Source: Candidatus Poribacteria bacterium (GTDB lineage Bacteria > Poribacteria > WGA-4E > WGA-3G). From it: a DNA stretch of 64,000 nt. Below, in pieces: positions 7,973 to 17,087 of the stretch (positions are counted from its first letter, which is position 1; each line of letters opens with the position of its first letter). The translations under genes were made by a program, and so were the position numbers. The notes beneath the pieces are model-generated. The model did no database searches, was not told the DNA's origin, and saw nothing but the letters and a program-made list of their open reading frames with translations. Location of the stretch: contig JAPPES010000094.1 of NCBI GenBank assembly GCA_028824125.1, positions 1 through 64,000 on the forward strand, read 5' to 3'.

Positions 7973-8833
7973 ATGCAAGTTCTCATTTTTTTCGTCATGA
8001 GTTTCTCTTTTTCAGTTGGGATGTTTGCTGCTGGGGACATCCTACCTCCGCTTGAATCTAAGCAGGCACTCGGAGAAGCGGAGCAACTTATGACAGACCT
8101 GATGTTCTATGAAGCCCTCATCGCGCTTGAACCGTTGTTGATGCACCAAGACCCCCGCCCTGAACAAGAGCAGGCACTCTGGATGGCGCACACGTTGGGT
8201 CTGGAAGTGGCTGAAGCACTCACGGCGGAATATGACGCACTCAGACCCAAGATGGATGCGCCGCAACCGCCCGATGCGAACGTCTTCAGCCCTGTGCTGG
8301 AGAAGATCAAAGTCCTAAATCGTTTCGGTGCAGAGATACACTACATAGAAATCGGCGGTGCGTTTCATTATCACTGCGGGTTCTTGGAACGCTTGGTCAA
8401 ACTGTATCCAGAGAGTCGGTTGGCTCCGATCGCCGAATACTATCTCATCCATAAGAATATTTCATTGGCAGCCTTAGATGTGCAGAAAACGCTCCGAGAG
8501 CTCTTGGCGTATGTCAAGACGTACGCCAATACGGGATATTTCGAGGTCTCTCTGGCTCACTATGACATCGCGCGGCTCTATCACGGGATGTGGGCACTCT
8601 TGGCATATCCCGAGCTCGATCCGGGTGTTGAAGCCGACTACAGGAGTGGTGATGCGGCAAAAGACAAAGCGTTTGCTGCCGTCTGTAAAGCCGAAGCCCT
8701 GAAATTTTATGCCAAGTTCATCATCAGTGATTATCAAGAAACACGATGGCGGAGCCCGAGGGTGGCGCGTCGAGCCTATCAAGACCTCAAGCGCGAAGAA
8801 AATGTCGATGGGTATTTTCTCTATTATGATTGA
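7973..8833 (+). CDS. Secreted helical repeat (TPR-like) protein
   Basis: A 286-residue protein with a clean signal peptide (ending near GMFAAG) and a good ribosome-binding site (TGGAGG, 13 nt before ATG). The mature part is helical with TPR-like packing (ALIALEPLL, FLERLVKLYPESRLAPIAEYYL, ALKFYAKFI). No catalytic motif. Function unknown; probably periplasmic. Confidence 0.6.
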   Translation: MQVLIFFVMSFSFSVGMFAAGDILPPLESKQALGEAEQLMTDLMFYEALIALEPLLMHQDPRPEQEQALWMAHTLGLEVAEALTAEYDALRPKMDAPQPPDANVFSPVLEKIKVLNRFGAEIHYIEIGGAFHYHCGFLERLVKLYPESRLAPIAEYYLIHKNISLAALDVQKTLRELLAYVKTYANTGYFEVSLAHYDIARLYHGMWALLAYPELDPGVEADYRSGDAAKDKAFAAVCKAEALKFYAKFIISDYQETRWRSPRVARRAYQDLKREENVDGYFLYYD

Positions 8834-8924
8834 AATGCCCGTCTCTGAGGTCATCAAAACTAACGTCAGCAATCCGAGTGCTGAAATCGCGACAGCAAAA
8901 GGAATGGATTATGAAACCGAAGTT

Positions 8925-9209
8925 GCAGATTAAAGGAAATCTCAATGTTATGATGCCTGAGCGTAGAGAGGCAGGCATTTGAAAGATATTGAACGCCTTT
9001 TTTATAATTGGTCTTCGCTGAGGTTATGTCGTCAGTACAGTCCCGCTTTTGAAGTTTCACTGTTAAGTGCCTCAAGAACGGTTTCCGCTTTAAACTCAGC
9101 GGTGAATCTTCTACGTTTTAGTTTCGCCATCGGAGACTCTTTTCAAGTAGATTGTTATTGTAGCACAATCTTGGTTTAGACAGTGGTCTAAATTTCCGAT
9201 GGCAGTACA
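8925..9209 (-). mobile_element. IS3-family remnant with internal deletion
   Basis: On the minus strand the left terminus (outer end at 9209) is followed by the start of OrfA at 9130 (MAKLKRRRFTAEFKAETVLE). OrfA soon meets a TGA (GLY*RHNLSEDQL). The sequence then jumps to an OrfB piece (GVQYLSNACLSTLRHHNIEIS) before ending. Most of both genes is gone. Confidence 0.8.
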
Positions 9210-9212
9210 CTC

Positions 9213-9249
9213 GTGCTGTGAACCCGTGCACCGATTCGGTTCACAGCAC
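9213..9249. repeat. Perfect 11-bp inverted repeat
   Basis: GTGCTGTGAAC and GTTCACAGCAC flank a 15-nt loop, starting 3 bp outside the IS3 remnant end. No T-tract follows. It could be part of the insertion target or a remnant of another element. Confidence 0.5.
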
Positions 9250-9297
9250 ATACCAATTCGGTCAATAAGTAAAATGTGTGAATCAGTCTTTGGACTA

Positions 9298-9633
9298 CTA
9301 CCGCCTTTTCTCATACTTGAAATACATTTTTTGTCGTAGTTGATCTAACCAATGTGGAGACTTATAGTTTGGCAGGCTGAAGTCTCTTGTGAGTTGTTGC
9401 CACTGCCATTCTGTCATATCGCGCCGCGGTGCGTATATCTTTGAAATCATATCACCGAGTTCAAAAAGGACAATCGCTTCGGATAGGTTGTTGCCGAACC
9501 CTTGCGACAGGAATCCAATAACTCGCGAGCGGTTATCCGCCCAAGCCTTTTTGAAGTAGTCTGGTGTAATGTCGTCGTGGGTGATCGGTTCTGGTGAGAT
9601 TGGGGGATGGATACTGCGAATTTTGGCTGTCAT
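9298..9633 (-). CDS. Small hypothetical protein
   Basis: A 111-residue protein. ATG 9633 is preferred over an upstream in-frame ATG at 9657 because AAGGAGAG precedes it at good spacing. Sequence features are DYFKKAWADNRSRVIGFLSQ, GNNLSEAIVLFELGDMISKI and WQWQQLTRDFSLP; no family recognised. It is divergent from the gene at 9943. Confidence 0.55.
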   Translation of the reverse strand: MTAKIRSIHPPISPEPITHDDITPDYFKKAWADNRSRVIGFLSQGFGNNLSEAIVLFELGDMISKIYAPRRDMTEWQWQQLTRDFSLPNYKSPHWLDQLRQKMYFKYEKRR

Positions 9634-9710
9634 AGTTTCTCTCCTTGACAAAGCCAATGCAGCAGCAGTATAATTGCTACTGGCAAAAGGCTTACAGGTT
9701 TTTTGCTACA

Positions 9711-9739
9711 GGGGGGTAATTCTTTGCGGGATACCCCCC
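9711..9739. promoter_or_regulatory. 8-bp G/C hairpin between divergent genes
   Basis: GGGGGGTA and TACCCCCC are separated by 13 nt. It lies in the leader of the minus-strand gene starting at 9633. Without a clear poly-T run it is a structured leader or operator rather than a confident terminator. Confidence 0.35.
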
Positions 9740-9863
9740 GCCTCTTTTGGCTATCAAGAATTATGACATACTTGCTATACCTTTGTCAAGGATAAAACAC
9801 AAAAACGCCTGCTGCAGACAGCTTCTATGGCTGTTATTTTCATTCTATACTTTGTCATAAGTG

Positions 9864-9892
9864 TGGAATTATCGGGGCTGATATAGTATAAT
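9864..9892 (+). promoter_or_regulatory. Putative sigma70-type promoter for the 9943 gene
   Basis: A perfect TATAAT -10 box (9887-9892) lies 17 nt after a weak -35-like TGGAAT (9864-9869), about 50 nt before the start codon. Confidence 0.45.
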
Positions 9893-9942
9893 AGAATTAG
9901 GCACAAATAGACACGGGGAGACAGACCGAAAAGGAGTATAAC

Positions 9943-10722
9943 ATGGCACAAACCCTCTCTCTTGAAAACATAGCAAAAGTTCTGAAGGAGCAACAAAAAG
10001 TAGTTAGCGTTCTTGACGAGTATATTCAACCCATACCATTGGTACCATTGGACATTAATAACAATTCTAATTACTTTGCCGATATTGTCATGCAGCATAT
10101 TTTTCTGAATATCAGACATAGTTATCAGGATAGCATATTTATATCTCAAGCATTAATAGATAACACCCCCTATTACATATCTACAGCGTTATCTCACGCT
10201 CTACGAATCGGACGGGAATTTCTAATTGACCTTGCTTATCTTGTACGTGACAGAAAAAATAGAAAAGGAAAAAACAAAGGGAATGAATACCTCCGTTACC
10301 TAAAGTTTATGATTGATAAAGAGGATAAAGCATTAGATAAAAGCCCCTTGCCTGAAGTCATATACAATCCGACCGAATTAGATTTAAAGTCAAAATATCC
10401 AACTCAATGGTCGCGGACTGATCGGGACAATAAAATTAAACAAGGATTGAATTTCTACAAATTAGAACTCCCCGATTCTGCATACTATGGTTCTGACGTT
10501 AATAGAAGCTTAAGCTCCGCAGCACATGGGAATATCAGTGCCACTCATATATTGAAACTAACATCGGAAGAAAAACTACTCAAACTACGAGCAGATTTGA
10601 CAGCATCTGTAAAGTTTTTTAACGTGTTATTAAAATCAGCATTAAAATGCTACGTCAAATTGTATTTAGGGCGAAATAGAGACTATAGGGAATTAGTCAA
10701 ATCTATAAATTTCAATGAGTAA
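9943..10722 (+). CDS. Hypothetical helical protein
   Basis: A 259-residue protein with a strong ribosome-binding site (AAAAGGAG, 8 nt before ATG). Helical throughout; YISTALSHALRIGREFLIDL then AYLVRD, and a late SSAAHGNISA motif, recall DUF5677-like accessory proteins, but the match is weak. AT-rich compared with flanking genes, suggesting acquisition. Function unknown. Confidence 0.5.
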   Translation: MAQTLSLENIAKVLKEQQKVVSVLDEYIQPIPLVPLDINNNSNYFADIVMQHIFLNIRHSYQDSIFISQALIDNTPYYISTALSHALRIGREFLIDLAYLVRDRKNRKGKNKGNEYLRYLKFMIDKEDKALDKSPLPEVIYNPTELDLKSKYPTQWSRTDRDNKIKQGLNFYKLELPDSAYYGSDVNRSLSSAAHGNISATHILKLTSEEKLLKLRADLTASVKFFNVLLKSALKCYVKLYLGRNRDYRELVKSINFNE

Positions 10723-10786
10723 TTTCGGGCTTGAGAGTTCCATTTACTATTGAATTTTGCGATAACCCGGAAGGAGAGAAACACGA

Positions 10787-11374
10787 ATGACAGATTATCA
10801 GAAATATATGCGCTCAAAAGAATGGAAGGCGAAACGGCAAGAAAAATTAGAAGCATGTGATCATAAGTGCGAGTGTGAGGGCGGATGCTACAGAAAAGCA
10901 ACCCAAATTCACCATTTACATTATGATACACTGGGTGACGAAAGTATGGAGGACTTGCAGGCTCTCTGCCCTAAATGCCACATGCAAAAGTCTCGTGTAA
11001 AGGGATTTTATGGTCGGGTGCCACTGTATTGCTGTCAAACTGAACCGATAGACGAAAGCAGAATCCCAAAGAAAATCCTACCTTATTCTGTTTGGCACGA
11101 GGCAAACTTTTGGTATCACCTGAAACCTGATAGGTACGAGAATATCGCAAATGAGTTAGGGGCAGACCCCCTAATTATTTCACTGCTTGACAATCTCGGA
11201 ATACTGTTTGCCTGTGGCAAGATAGCAGTTACACCTAAAACTACGAAGGCGATAGAAGCCTACGCAGACGTAGTGCCTGCTTCAGAGGCGGCGTTGGAAG
11301 GTTATTGTGATACCGCCTATCGGATAAAACCGGAATTTCAAAAGTATTTTCCAAGTGACGAGTATGACGAGTAA
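10787..11374 (+). CDS. HNH endonuclease-like protein with C-terminal extension
   Basis: A 195-residue protein; CGGAAGGAGAG precedes ATG 10787. N-terminal YQKYMRSKEWKAKRQEKLEA helix, CECEGGC zinc knuckle, QIHHLHYDTLG core, and LQALCPKCHMQKS closing knuckle (HNH residues about 28-80). The remaining 115 residues are not recognised. It ends 11 bp before the next gene and appears to be first in a three-gene run with a membrane protein and an integrase. Confidence 0.7.
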   Translation: MTDYQKYMRSKEWKAKRQEKLEACDHKCECEGGCYRKATQIHHLHYDTLGDESMEDLQALCPKCHMQKSRVKGFYGRVPLYCCQTEPIDESRIPKKILPYSVWHEANFWYHLKPDRYENIANELGADPLIISLLDNLGILFACGKIAVTPKTTKAIEAYADVVPASEAALEGYCDTAYRIKPEFQKYFPSDEYDE

Positions 11375-11385
11375 TGGAGGATCGT

Positions 11386-11874
11386 ATGGATTTTTCTTTA
11401 GAATGGTTCAATGACAATTCAGGTTTTGTCACATTCATAGCAGCTATGATTGCCTTACTTATAGGTGTTATATCAGCATGTCTGTCAATATGGTCAATAC
11501 GAATTACACAACGAGGTTTAAGGCTACAATATCAACCTGAATTAGTGGTAGAGACAGGACGCAAGGAAGGATTTTTTTTTATACGCATTGAAAACATTGG
11601 ATTGGGAACAGCTTACCAAATCAAATATAATCAGGACTTCATTGATTTTATTCGTGAATGGACTGATCAAAGAGTGGAATTGACAGGGCATGATTTGGTA
11701 GATTCTTTATCATTAGGGAAATTAAAAAGTGGTGGATTTAAAGAATATACTATTACTCCTAAATCTGCGTCAGAAGCCCCTAATGAACCAATAAAACTTG
11801 AAATTAAGATTCCATACACAGATATATTCAAGAAATACGACGGAAAAGTTGATCAGATTTGCCTTATTGCTTGA
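11386..11874 (+). CDS. Single-TM membrane protein
   Basis: A 162-residue protein. ATG 11386 is chosen because GGAGG sits 5 nt upstream; another ATG 12 nt earlier overlaps the previous stop. One strong transmembrane segment (about residues 14-38, FVTFIAAMIALLIGVISACL), then a soluble beta-rich domain with FFFIRIENIGLGTAYQIKYN. That type of domain is seen in many small accessory membrane proteins. Function unknown. Confidence 0.6.
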   Translation: MDFSLEWFNDNSGFVTFIAAMIALLIGVISACLSIWSIRITQRGLRLQYQPELVVETGRKEGFFFIRIENIGLGTAYQIKYNQDFIDFIREWTDQRVELTGHDLVDSLSLGKLKSGGFKEYTITPKSASEAPNEPIKLEIKIPYTDIFKKYDGKVDQICLIA

Positions 11875-11897
11875 TAATGACAAAGGGGTGAGTTCGC

Positions 11898-12875
11898 ATG
11901 AAAAACGATAAACTGGACAGCACGCAGACAACCGCTATCGTCCCCTCGACCGAAACGACTGTGGAACTAATACCAGAGCCGACCGCACGGCTCGTGGAGA
12001 AGTCCTTTGCCGAGAACACGCTACGCAACCGACGGCATGCTTTGGAAAAGTTTGACGAGTGGCTCCGTGGACGACCGATAACAGACGGACTGCTCGCCCA
12101 ATATATCACAAACCTATTCAATGATGGCAAAGCACCGGGGACAATAAGTATTGTGGTTGCCGCGGTAAAGTGGCTGCTCAAACACCGAAATAATGGACAG
12201 CCTATTGAAATGCCTATCACGTCAGCGACACTATCGGGTATCCGCAGGGAAGGTCGTGATCGAGGGCGTGGGCAACGAAACGGACTCACATGGCGTGAGG
12301 TTGAGAAAATTTGTGCTGTTCAAGAGGCAGATGGCTCGCTCCGCGGTATACGCAATTCCGCTATTCTGCGGGTCATGTCCGACGGACTCCTCCGCATTTC
12401 CGAAGTCACCGAACTCCGTATAGACGACCTCGAAGACAACACGCTTCGGATCCGGTTCTCTAAAACCGACCAAGAAGGTGAAGGCGAGTATCTATACCTA
12501 TGCGAGGACACCCGCCAGATAGTTCAGAAATGGTTGAAACGGTCGGAGTTAGCCGAGGGCTACCTTTTTCGGCGCATGACCGCGCGAGGTGATAATCTCT
12601 ACGTCAACAAAGACACCGGTGAACCGTATGCACTCACCGCAGACGGTGTTCGGAAGATTATCAAGAGGGCTGCTGCCAAGGTGGGCATTGCCGATAAGAT
12701 TTCAGGACACTCTCTGCGGATCGGAACAACTGTGTCTCTGGCGCAGTTGGGAGCGTCTCTTGTCGATATTCAAACTGCAGGACGGTGGAAAGACCCAGGT
12801 ATGCCAGCCCACTATGCTCGTGCCCAGTTCGCCGAGCGCGGCGCAATCGCAAGATTCAAGGATGGCAAGCGGTAA
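11898..12875 (+). CDS. Tyrosine recombinase/integrase
   Basis: A 325-residue phage-integrase-type recombinase. An N-terminal SAM-like core-binding domain covers about residues 35-110. The catalytic domain shows Arg166 (LLRISE), Lys189 (FSKTD), His271-x-x-Arg274 (HSLR), Trp297 in the second-His position (GRWK) and the nucleophile Tyr306 (HYAR). All expected residues are present, so it is probably active. AAAGGGGTGAG precedes the start, 23 bp after the previous gene. It suggests the surrounding genes may have arrived on an integrative element; I could not define att sites. Confidence 0.9.
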   Translation: MKNDKLDSTQTTAIVPSTETTVELIPEPTARLVEKSFAENTLRNRRHALEKFDEWLRGRPITDGLLAQYITNLFNDGKAPGTISIVVAAVKWLLKHRNNGQPIEMPITSATLSGIRREGRDRGRGQRNGLTWREVEKICAVQEADGSLRGIRNSAILRVMSDGLLRISEVTELRIDDLEDNTLRIRFSKTDQEGEGEYLYLCEDTRQIVQKWLKRSELAEGYLFRRMTARGDNLYVNKDTGEPYALTADGVRKIIKRAAAKVGIADKISGHSLRIGTTVSLAQLGASLVDIQTAGRWKDPGMPAHYARAQFAERGAIARFKDGKR

Positions 12876-12968
12876 GTGGGGGATACACCGTAAGAAAAGC
12901 ATTGGATTTCATTAGGGCATCGTGTGTAATTTGGATAACTTTACATTTCTGCCATAGGAAGGACCCCG

Positions 12969-13574
12969 ATGTGCACTACCCCACAAAATTACAAGGCATA
13001 TCTCAAGTCGCGGACATGGTGGAAGAAAAGAGAAGTACGTATGTCTGAAATAATGGGCTCTGTCTACATCCTTGTGAATAAAAGTATGCCGGGCTGGATA
13101 AAAATAGGTCGCACGCAAGGACTGGCGAGTCAACACGCTCAACGGATGACACGCAAAATAGGCGTTTCTGAGCCGTTTGAGGTCGCCTACGAGGTTAGGT
13201 GTGAGCGATCTGATGAACTTGAACAGGACATACATCGCGAACTTCAGGAATACCGTCGTCCGGGACAAACCTTCTATGCGTATCCTATAGATTATGAGTA
13301 TCCGGTGGAGGATGCTATTTGGATGCTTGAAAAACTCCACTTTCCGCATCTGAGCATTGATGCTGCTATTCTTTTGCTTGAAAGACTTCACTTTGACTTT
13401 GAGGAAATCTCTGAGCCTCTACGAGAGAACAATCACCCGTGGAACCAAAAGGCAAAGCAGCTGCTATTACAACTCCCTGACGACGATGTGGATATGGAAT
13501 ACGGCAGCATGAAACCATACAACCGAGTATCAAAGGATCAACTTTATGTCCTCCAATTAATGGAGTGGGGCTGA
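12969..13574 (+). CDS. T5orf172/GIY-YIG family protein with HNH-like N-terminal tag
   Basis: ATG 12969 has a good Shine-Dalgarno (AGGAAGGA); an internal ATG at 13041 would start right before the recognisable domain. The domain GSVYILVNKSMPGWIKIGRT ... VAYEVRC ... ELEQDIHRELQEYR is T5orf172, a GIY-YIG superfamily nuclease. The extra N-terminus, YKAYLKSRTWWKKREVR, closely resembles the leading helix of the HNH proteins at 2404 and 10787, suggesting the 5' end was captured from an HNH gene. The C-terminal 90 residues are not recognised. Confidence 0.7.
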   Translation: MCTTPQNYKAYLKSRTWWKKREVRMSEIMGSVYILVNKSMPGWIKIGRTQGLASQHAQRMTRKIGVSEPFEVAYEVRCERSDELEQDIHRELQEYRRPGQTFYAYPIDYEYPVEDAIWMLEKLHFPHLSIDAAILLLERLHFDFEEISEPLRENNHPWNQKAKQLLLQLPDDDVDMEYGSMKPYNRVSKDQLYVLQLMEWG

Positions 13575-13942
13575 ACACGGGCACAGGTCGCTCACCTTCG
13601 GAGCTGCCTCGTGATAACTCGGAGTGGACAGAAAGCGAATGGATGATGAAGTGGCGTGATGAGCAGCGACGGGATGGAAGTTATGCTTTTGCCAATTTGT
13701 CGATCGCTGAAGAACAGGTGAGAAGTTTTCTGGACATGACACCGAAACAGATAATGCTGTACCTGATGGTTACCCCAGGAGAACACCCAGAGGAAGCGAT
13801 ATATGGAGAAATGAGTGTCTACGAAGAAACATCTGATCCTTCAACAGGTGCGATCTTCCTACTTCACACCGTCTGTGAGATAACGGAGATAGCCGCCTCT
13901 TCTTTGTATTGGACACAATATTGGTGGACGACTTGGTGGTAG
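13565..13942 (+). CDS. Hypothetical protein overlapping the previous gene
   Basis: A 125-codon frame that starts at GTG 13565, overlapping the upstream stop by 10 nt. Composition is protein-like (RSFLDMTPKQIMLYLMVTPG; Trp-rich end WTQYWWTTWW) and translational coupling is plausible. No family recognised; moderately likely to be real. Confidence 0.4.
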   Translation: MGLNTGTGRSPSELPRDNSEWTESEWMMKWRDEQRRDGSYAFANLSIAEEQVRSFLDMTPKQIMLYLMVTPGEHPEEAIYGEMSVYEETSDPSTGAIFLLHTVCEITEIAASSLYWTQYWWTTWW

Positions 13943-14047
13943 TCGCAGGAACAAGAGAACACCCGTCCTCGCCAAAAAAGATCCGAATTTGAAGCAAAAT
14001 CCGCCTGATTACGGGATAGAAACGTATCCCAAAAGGAAAATGCGTAG

Positions 14048-15643
14048 ATGCGAAGTTTTGAAACCCGTGGTCCTGTCTACCCTGAAGATAACTACATCGT
14101 TGCCCGAACAGATGAACTTTCGGATTTCATCGATCGACTCGAAAAGGGTCGATACGTCGTCCTCTTCGCACCGCGGCAAACCGGCAAAACCACGTTCTTC
14201 CATCGCGCTTTAGAGACACTCCCAGCTGACGTATATTTCCCAATACAGATTGATTTCCAAGCATCCAACAACCTTGAACCCGCTGTGTTTTACCAGGGTG
14301 TCCACGAAGATATTCGCGAGAAGATAGAGGCAGTTTTCCAAAAACGTGGCAGTACCTCTTCTCCAGCCCTCATAGAATTTCTGGATAACACCCAAATAAC
14401 CGATCATCTCTCCATGAGAAGGTTCTTTCGACAATTCTCAAACTTCCTCAAACACCATCATAATGGACAGAAAGTCGTGCTTGTCATTGACGAATTTGAC
14501 GGTATCCCCCGAGCCGTTCTCAGCGATTTTCTGTATGCACTCCGCCATATTTACATCTCTGGTAAGGATCGATGTCCGCACAGCGTCGGAATCGTTGGGG
14601 TCAAGAGCATTACGCAACTCAACTACGATCACTCTATTTCGCCTTTTAATATCCAAGACGAGTTCAAATTGCCGAACTTCACGCTTGAGCAGGTCCGCGA
14701 GCTCCTGTCCCAATACACAAACGAAGTCGGGCAGCCCTTTGATGCCACGGTCATTGAATCTATCCACAAACAGACAGCGGGGCAACCTGTGCTCGTTAAC
14801 CGGTTCGCCCAGATCCTTACCAAGGAGATGGACATCCCGATAACCGAAGCGATCACAATGGAGCACTTTTCAAAAGCACACGCGCAGCTCCTTCGCGAAC
14901 GCAACACGCATACAGAACATCTGGTAACCAATATCCGTCGGGATCGGAGATTTGAGGCACTCCTGATGAAAATCGCTTCTTATGATGAGGGTGTCGCCTT
15001 CAACCTGGATAATGAGTTCATTAGTGAACTCACGACGTACGGCGTTATCGGTGAAGGGGCTGACGGTCTGTGTGAAATCGTCAATCCGATTTATCAGTAC
15101 CGCATCATGCAGACGTTCAAACCCGCTGTCAATGGCTTGGAGCAAGACTATCTCCCCGAAGACACCCGTGCCGGATTTCAGGATTATCTTACATCCGACA
15201 GAGAGATTCAGATGGAGGCACTCCTTGATAACTTCCGGGACTTTATCGCACGCGCAGGCTTCAGGATCCTACAAGTGCCGGAGACACCGCAGGAATACGT
15301 TGGTCAACATCTCCTTTTCGCCTATCTTGAGCAGTTCGTCCAGATCATAGGTGGAACGATGTATTTGGAGGTACAAACAGGGCGCGGCAGGATGGACATC
15401 CTCATCCTCTATAATCAGAAAAAATACATCGTTGAAACCAAGATATGGGGGGGAGAGATGCGTTATGAGTCTGGCAAGGCACAACTCGCAACGTACGTTA
15501 AACTCGAAGCAGCCGCAGCAGGTTACTACGTCGTGTTTGATCACCGCAAAGAGCCAGAACCTCGCGTAGAAACAGAGACGTTAGATGGCTCTATGATTAG
15601 GAGTTATGTGATCCTTGTGATACAAGAACATCCTTCAAGTTAA
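14048..15643 (+). CDS. AAA-family ATPase with C-terminal PD-(D/E)XK nuclease domain
   Basis: A 531-residue protein; AAAAGGAAA lies upstream of ATG. Walker A is APRQTGKTT (residues 41-49) and Walker B VVLVIDE (143-149). A helical lid and a winged-helix region follow (to about 360). The C-terminus has GRGRMDILIL with Asp450 and VETK with Glu463/Lys465, the PD-(D/E)XK signature. This is the AAA-ATPase-like plus nuclease architecture often found as a stand-alone accessory gene. It lies upstream of the restriction-modification pair. A nuclease/ATPase role in genome defence is inferred. Confidence 0.8.
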   Translation: MRSFETRGPVYPEDNYIVARTDELSDFIDRLEKGRYVVLFAPRQTGKTTFFHRALETLPADVYFPIQIDFQASNNLEPAVFYQGVHEDIREKIEAVFQKRGSTSSPALIEFLDNTQITDHLSMRRFFRQFSNFLKHHHNGQKVVLVIDEFDGIPRAVLSDFLYALRHIYISGKDRCPHSVGIVGVKSITQLNYDHSISPFNIQDEFKLPNFTLEQVRELLSQYTNEVGQPFDATVIESIHKQTAGQPVLVNRFAQILTKEMDIPITEAITMEHFSKAHAQLLRERNTHTEHLVTNIRRDRRFEALLMKIASYDEGVAFNLDNEFISELTTYGVIGEGADGLCEIVNPIYQYRIMQTFKPAVNGLEQDYLPEDTRAGFQDYLTSDREIQMEALLDNFRDFIARAGFRILQVPETPQEYVGQHLLFAYLEQFVQIIGGTMYLEVQTGRGRMDILILYNQKKYIVETKIWGGEMRYESGKAQLATYVKLEAAAAGYYVVFDHRKEPEPRVETETLDGSMIRSYVILVIQEHPSS

Positions 15644-15800
15644 CTGGTCGTTCTTATAGTCGGAGAATAATCTTAGGAAGGATTTTTTAAAGGTGGTGTG
15701 AAGGAAATGTTTTGGGGACTATTTATAAGTCGTACCGTCGAAACAAAAAAGCGACTTGCCTAATTATCGTCTATCTGATACACTCTAAAAGAACCAGTTT

Positions 15801-15849
15801 AGGGTGGCATTGCTACGAGACGGTCTCCAACGCCGTTCTCTGCCACCCT
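15801..15849. repeat. 9-bp inverted repeat with structured loop
   Basis: AGGGTGGCA and TGCCACCCT enclose a 31-nt loop that itself contains the palindromic GAGACGGTCTC. No T-tract. It lies in the 15644-15944 gap, which has no recognisable gene. Confidence 0.45.
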
Positions 15850-15944
15850 CCCACTGTAGCAAGTGGATAAAGGACTGGAAACTGGCGAATCAAATCCAGA
15901 TTAAACACATTACCAAGGACCTGGTCATTTATTGAGGTGTATTA

Positions 15945-17087
15945 ATGGCAGTACATTCCTTGAAAGGTCTTGTGAAAGGTGTAAGTTTTGACACCTACCT
16001 GAATCAAAAGAAACTAACGGCGTACGAGATCACACAATTTGATGTAAACAAAGCGAGGTCATGTGGGTTGATTAACATAGGCACTTTGGGAAACAATCTT
16101 GCATTTTCAAAATGGGTGTCCCCAAAACGAACACGCTCATATCCTTTTCAACGTATCTACGACACACTTGGACTTAGCACGAAAAAAGTAACAATAATTC
16201 CGGTTATCAAAGACGAGGGGGCTGCTGGAGATAACGACAGAATTAACGCCATGACCTTTTCATGGATGAACCTCATGAATGTCCATATCATCCTTGCTTG
16301 GTATGAAGATGCAAGAAAAGTGGACGGGAAAAACAAAATTACCAATCAGGTCATGAATGTTGAATATGTGACAGAAAAATTGGTTGAAATTAGTCAGTTT
16401 CAATCAAATGCTTTACATTGGAATACGAACCATTTTGAGGATGACTTTGAGAGGATTTTCTTGAACGCCGTTGAAAGTTATCAAAGAATCTCTGAGCAAG
16501 AAAACGTTGTGATGCACAAAGCACAAGATCACTTAAACACGCTTGAGAGATTCAAAGTAAACAACGAATTCTGTGTGGAGACCTTCAAAAAGGAAACCCT
16601 CCCTCGTTCACACGCTGCTGCGCTTAGAGAAACTGCAACCGTACATGAATTAGAATCGCTTAGTGGGGGCGAGAAAGGTATTTTTTCAATTACAAATTAT
16701 CAAGGCGGAGTATATTATTTATCACCTGACGAAATATATTGGGAGAATGACCAGTTAGTCATACAAGAATCAAAAAATACCACTGAGAAGAAGTTTCCAA
16801 GCTTTCCAAGTATAGGTGACGTCAAGGACGGTTTGTTTAAACTTATCCTTTTTGCAAATATGGAACGAGTGGGAGTTGATGACATAACGGATGTTCCATT
16901 TGTTACTCGACTCAAACTTACGGGTAATCTCACTGGGCACCTATTCCTACCGACCTCTACGAACCTAATATCGGATTTCTGCCAACAGAATCGCTTGAGT
17001 TCAGCACGCCGGAAAACGGTCATGTTACTTAACCAAGAAGCGGATATGAACAATTTTCAGATATGGATAACAAGACGCGATGATTAA
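15945..17087 (+). CDS. Putative type II restriction endonuclease
   Basis: A 380-residue protein whose 3' end overlaps the adenine methylase start by 8 nt, the classic arrangement of a restriction-modification pair. A plausible PD-(D/E)XK core is Pro261-Asp262 (LSPDEIYW) followed by Glu275-x-Lys277 (LVIQESK) with beta-strand-like sequence between. The rest matches no family I know. Endonuclease function is inferred from context plus this motif; the specificity cannot be read from the sequence. Confidence 0.6.
   Translation: MAVHSLKGLVKGVSFDTYLNQKKLTAYEITQFDVNKARSCGLINIGTLGNNLAFSKWVSPKRTRSYPFQRIYDTLGLSTKKVTIIPVIKDEGAAGDNDRINAMTFSWMNLMNVHIILAWYEDARKVDGKNKITNQVMNVEYVTEKLVEISQFQSNALHWNTNHFEDDFERIFLNAVESYQRISEQENVVMHKAQDHLNTLERFKVNNEFCVETFKKETLPRSHAAALRETATVHELESLSGGEKGIFSITNYQGGVYYLSPDEIYWENDQLVIQESKNTTEKKFPSFPSIGDVKDGLFKLILFANMERVGVDDITDVPFVTRLKLTGNLTGHLFLPTSTNLISDFCQQNRLSSARRKTVMLLNQEADMNNFQIWITRRDD

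Noticed and set aside
9775-10149. A minus-strand gene overlapping the 9943 gene
   Set aside because: The plus-strand gene has a promoter-like sequence and a strong ribosome-binding site; the antisense frame has none and looks random.
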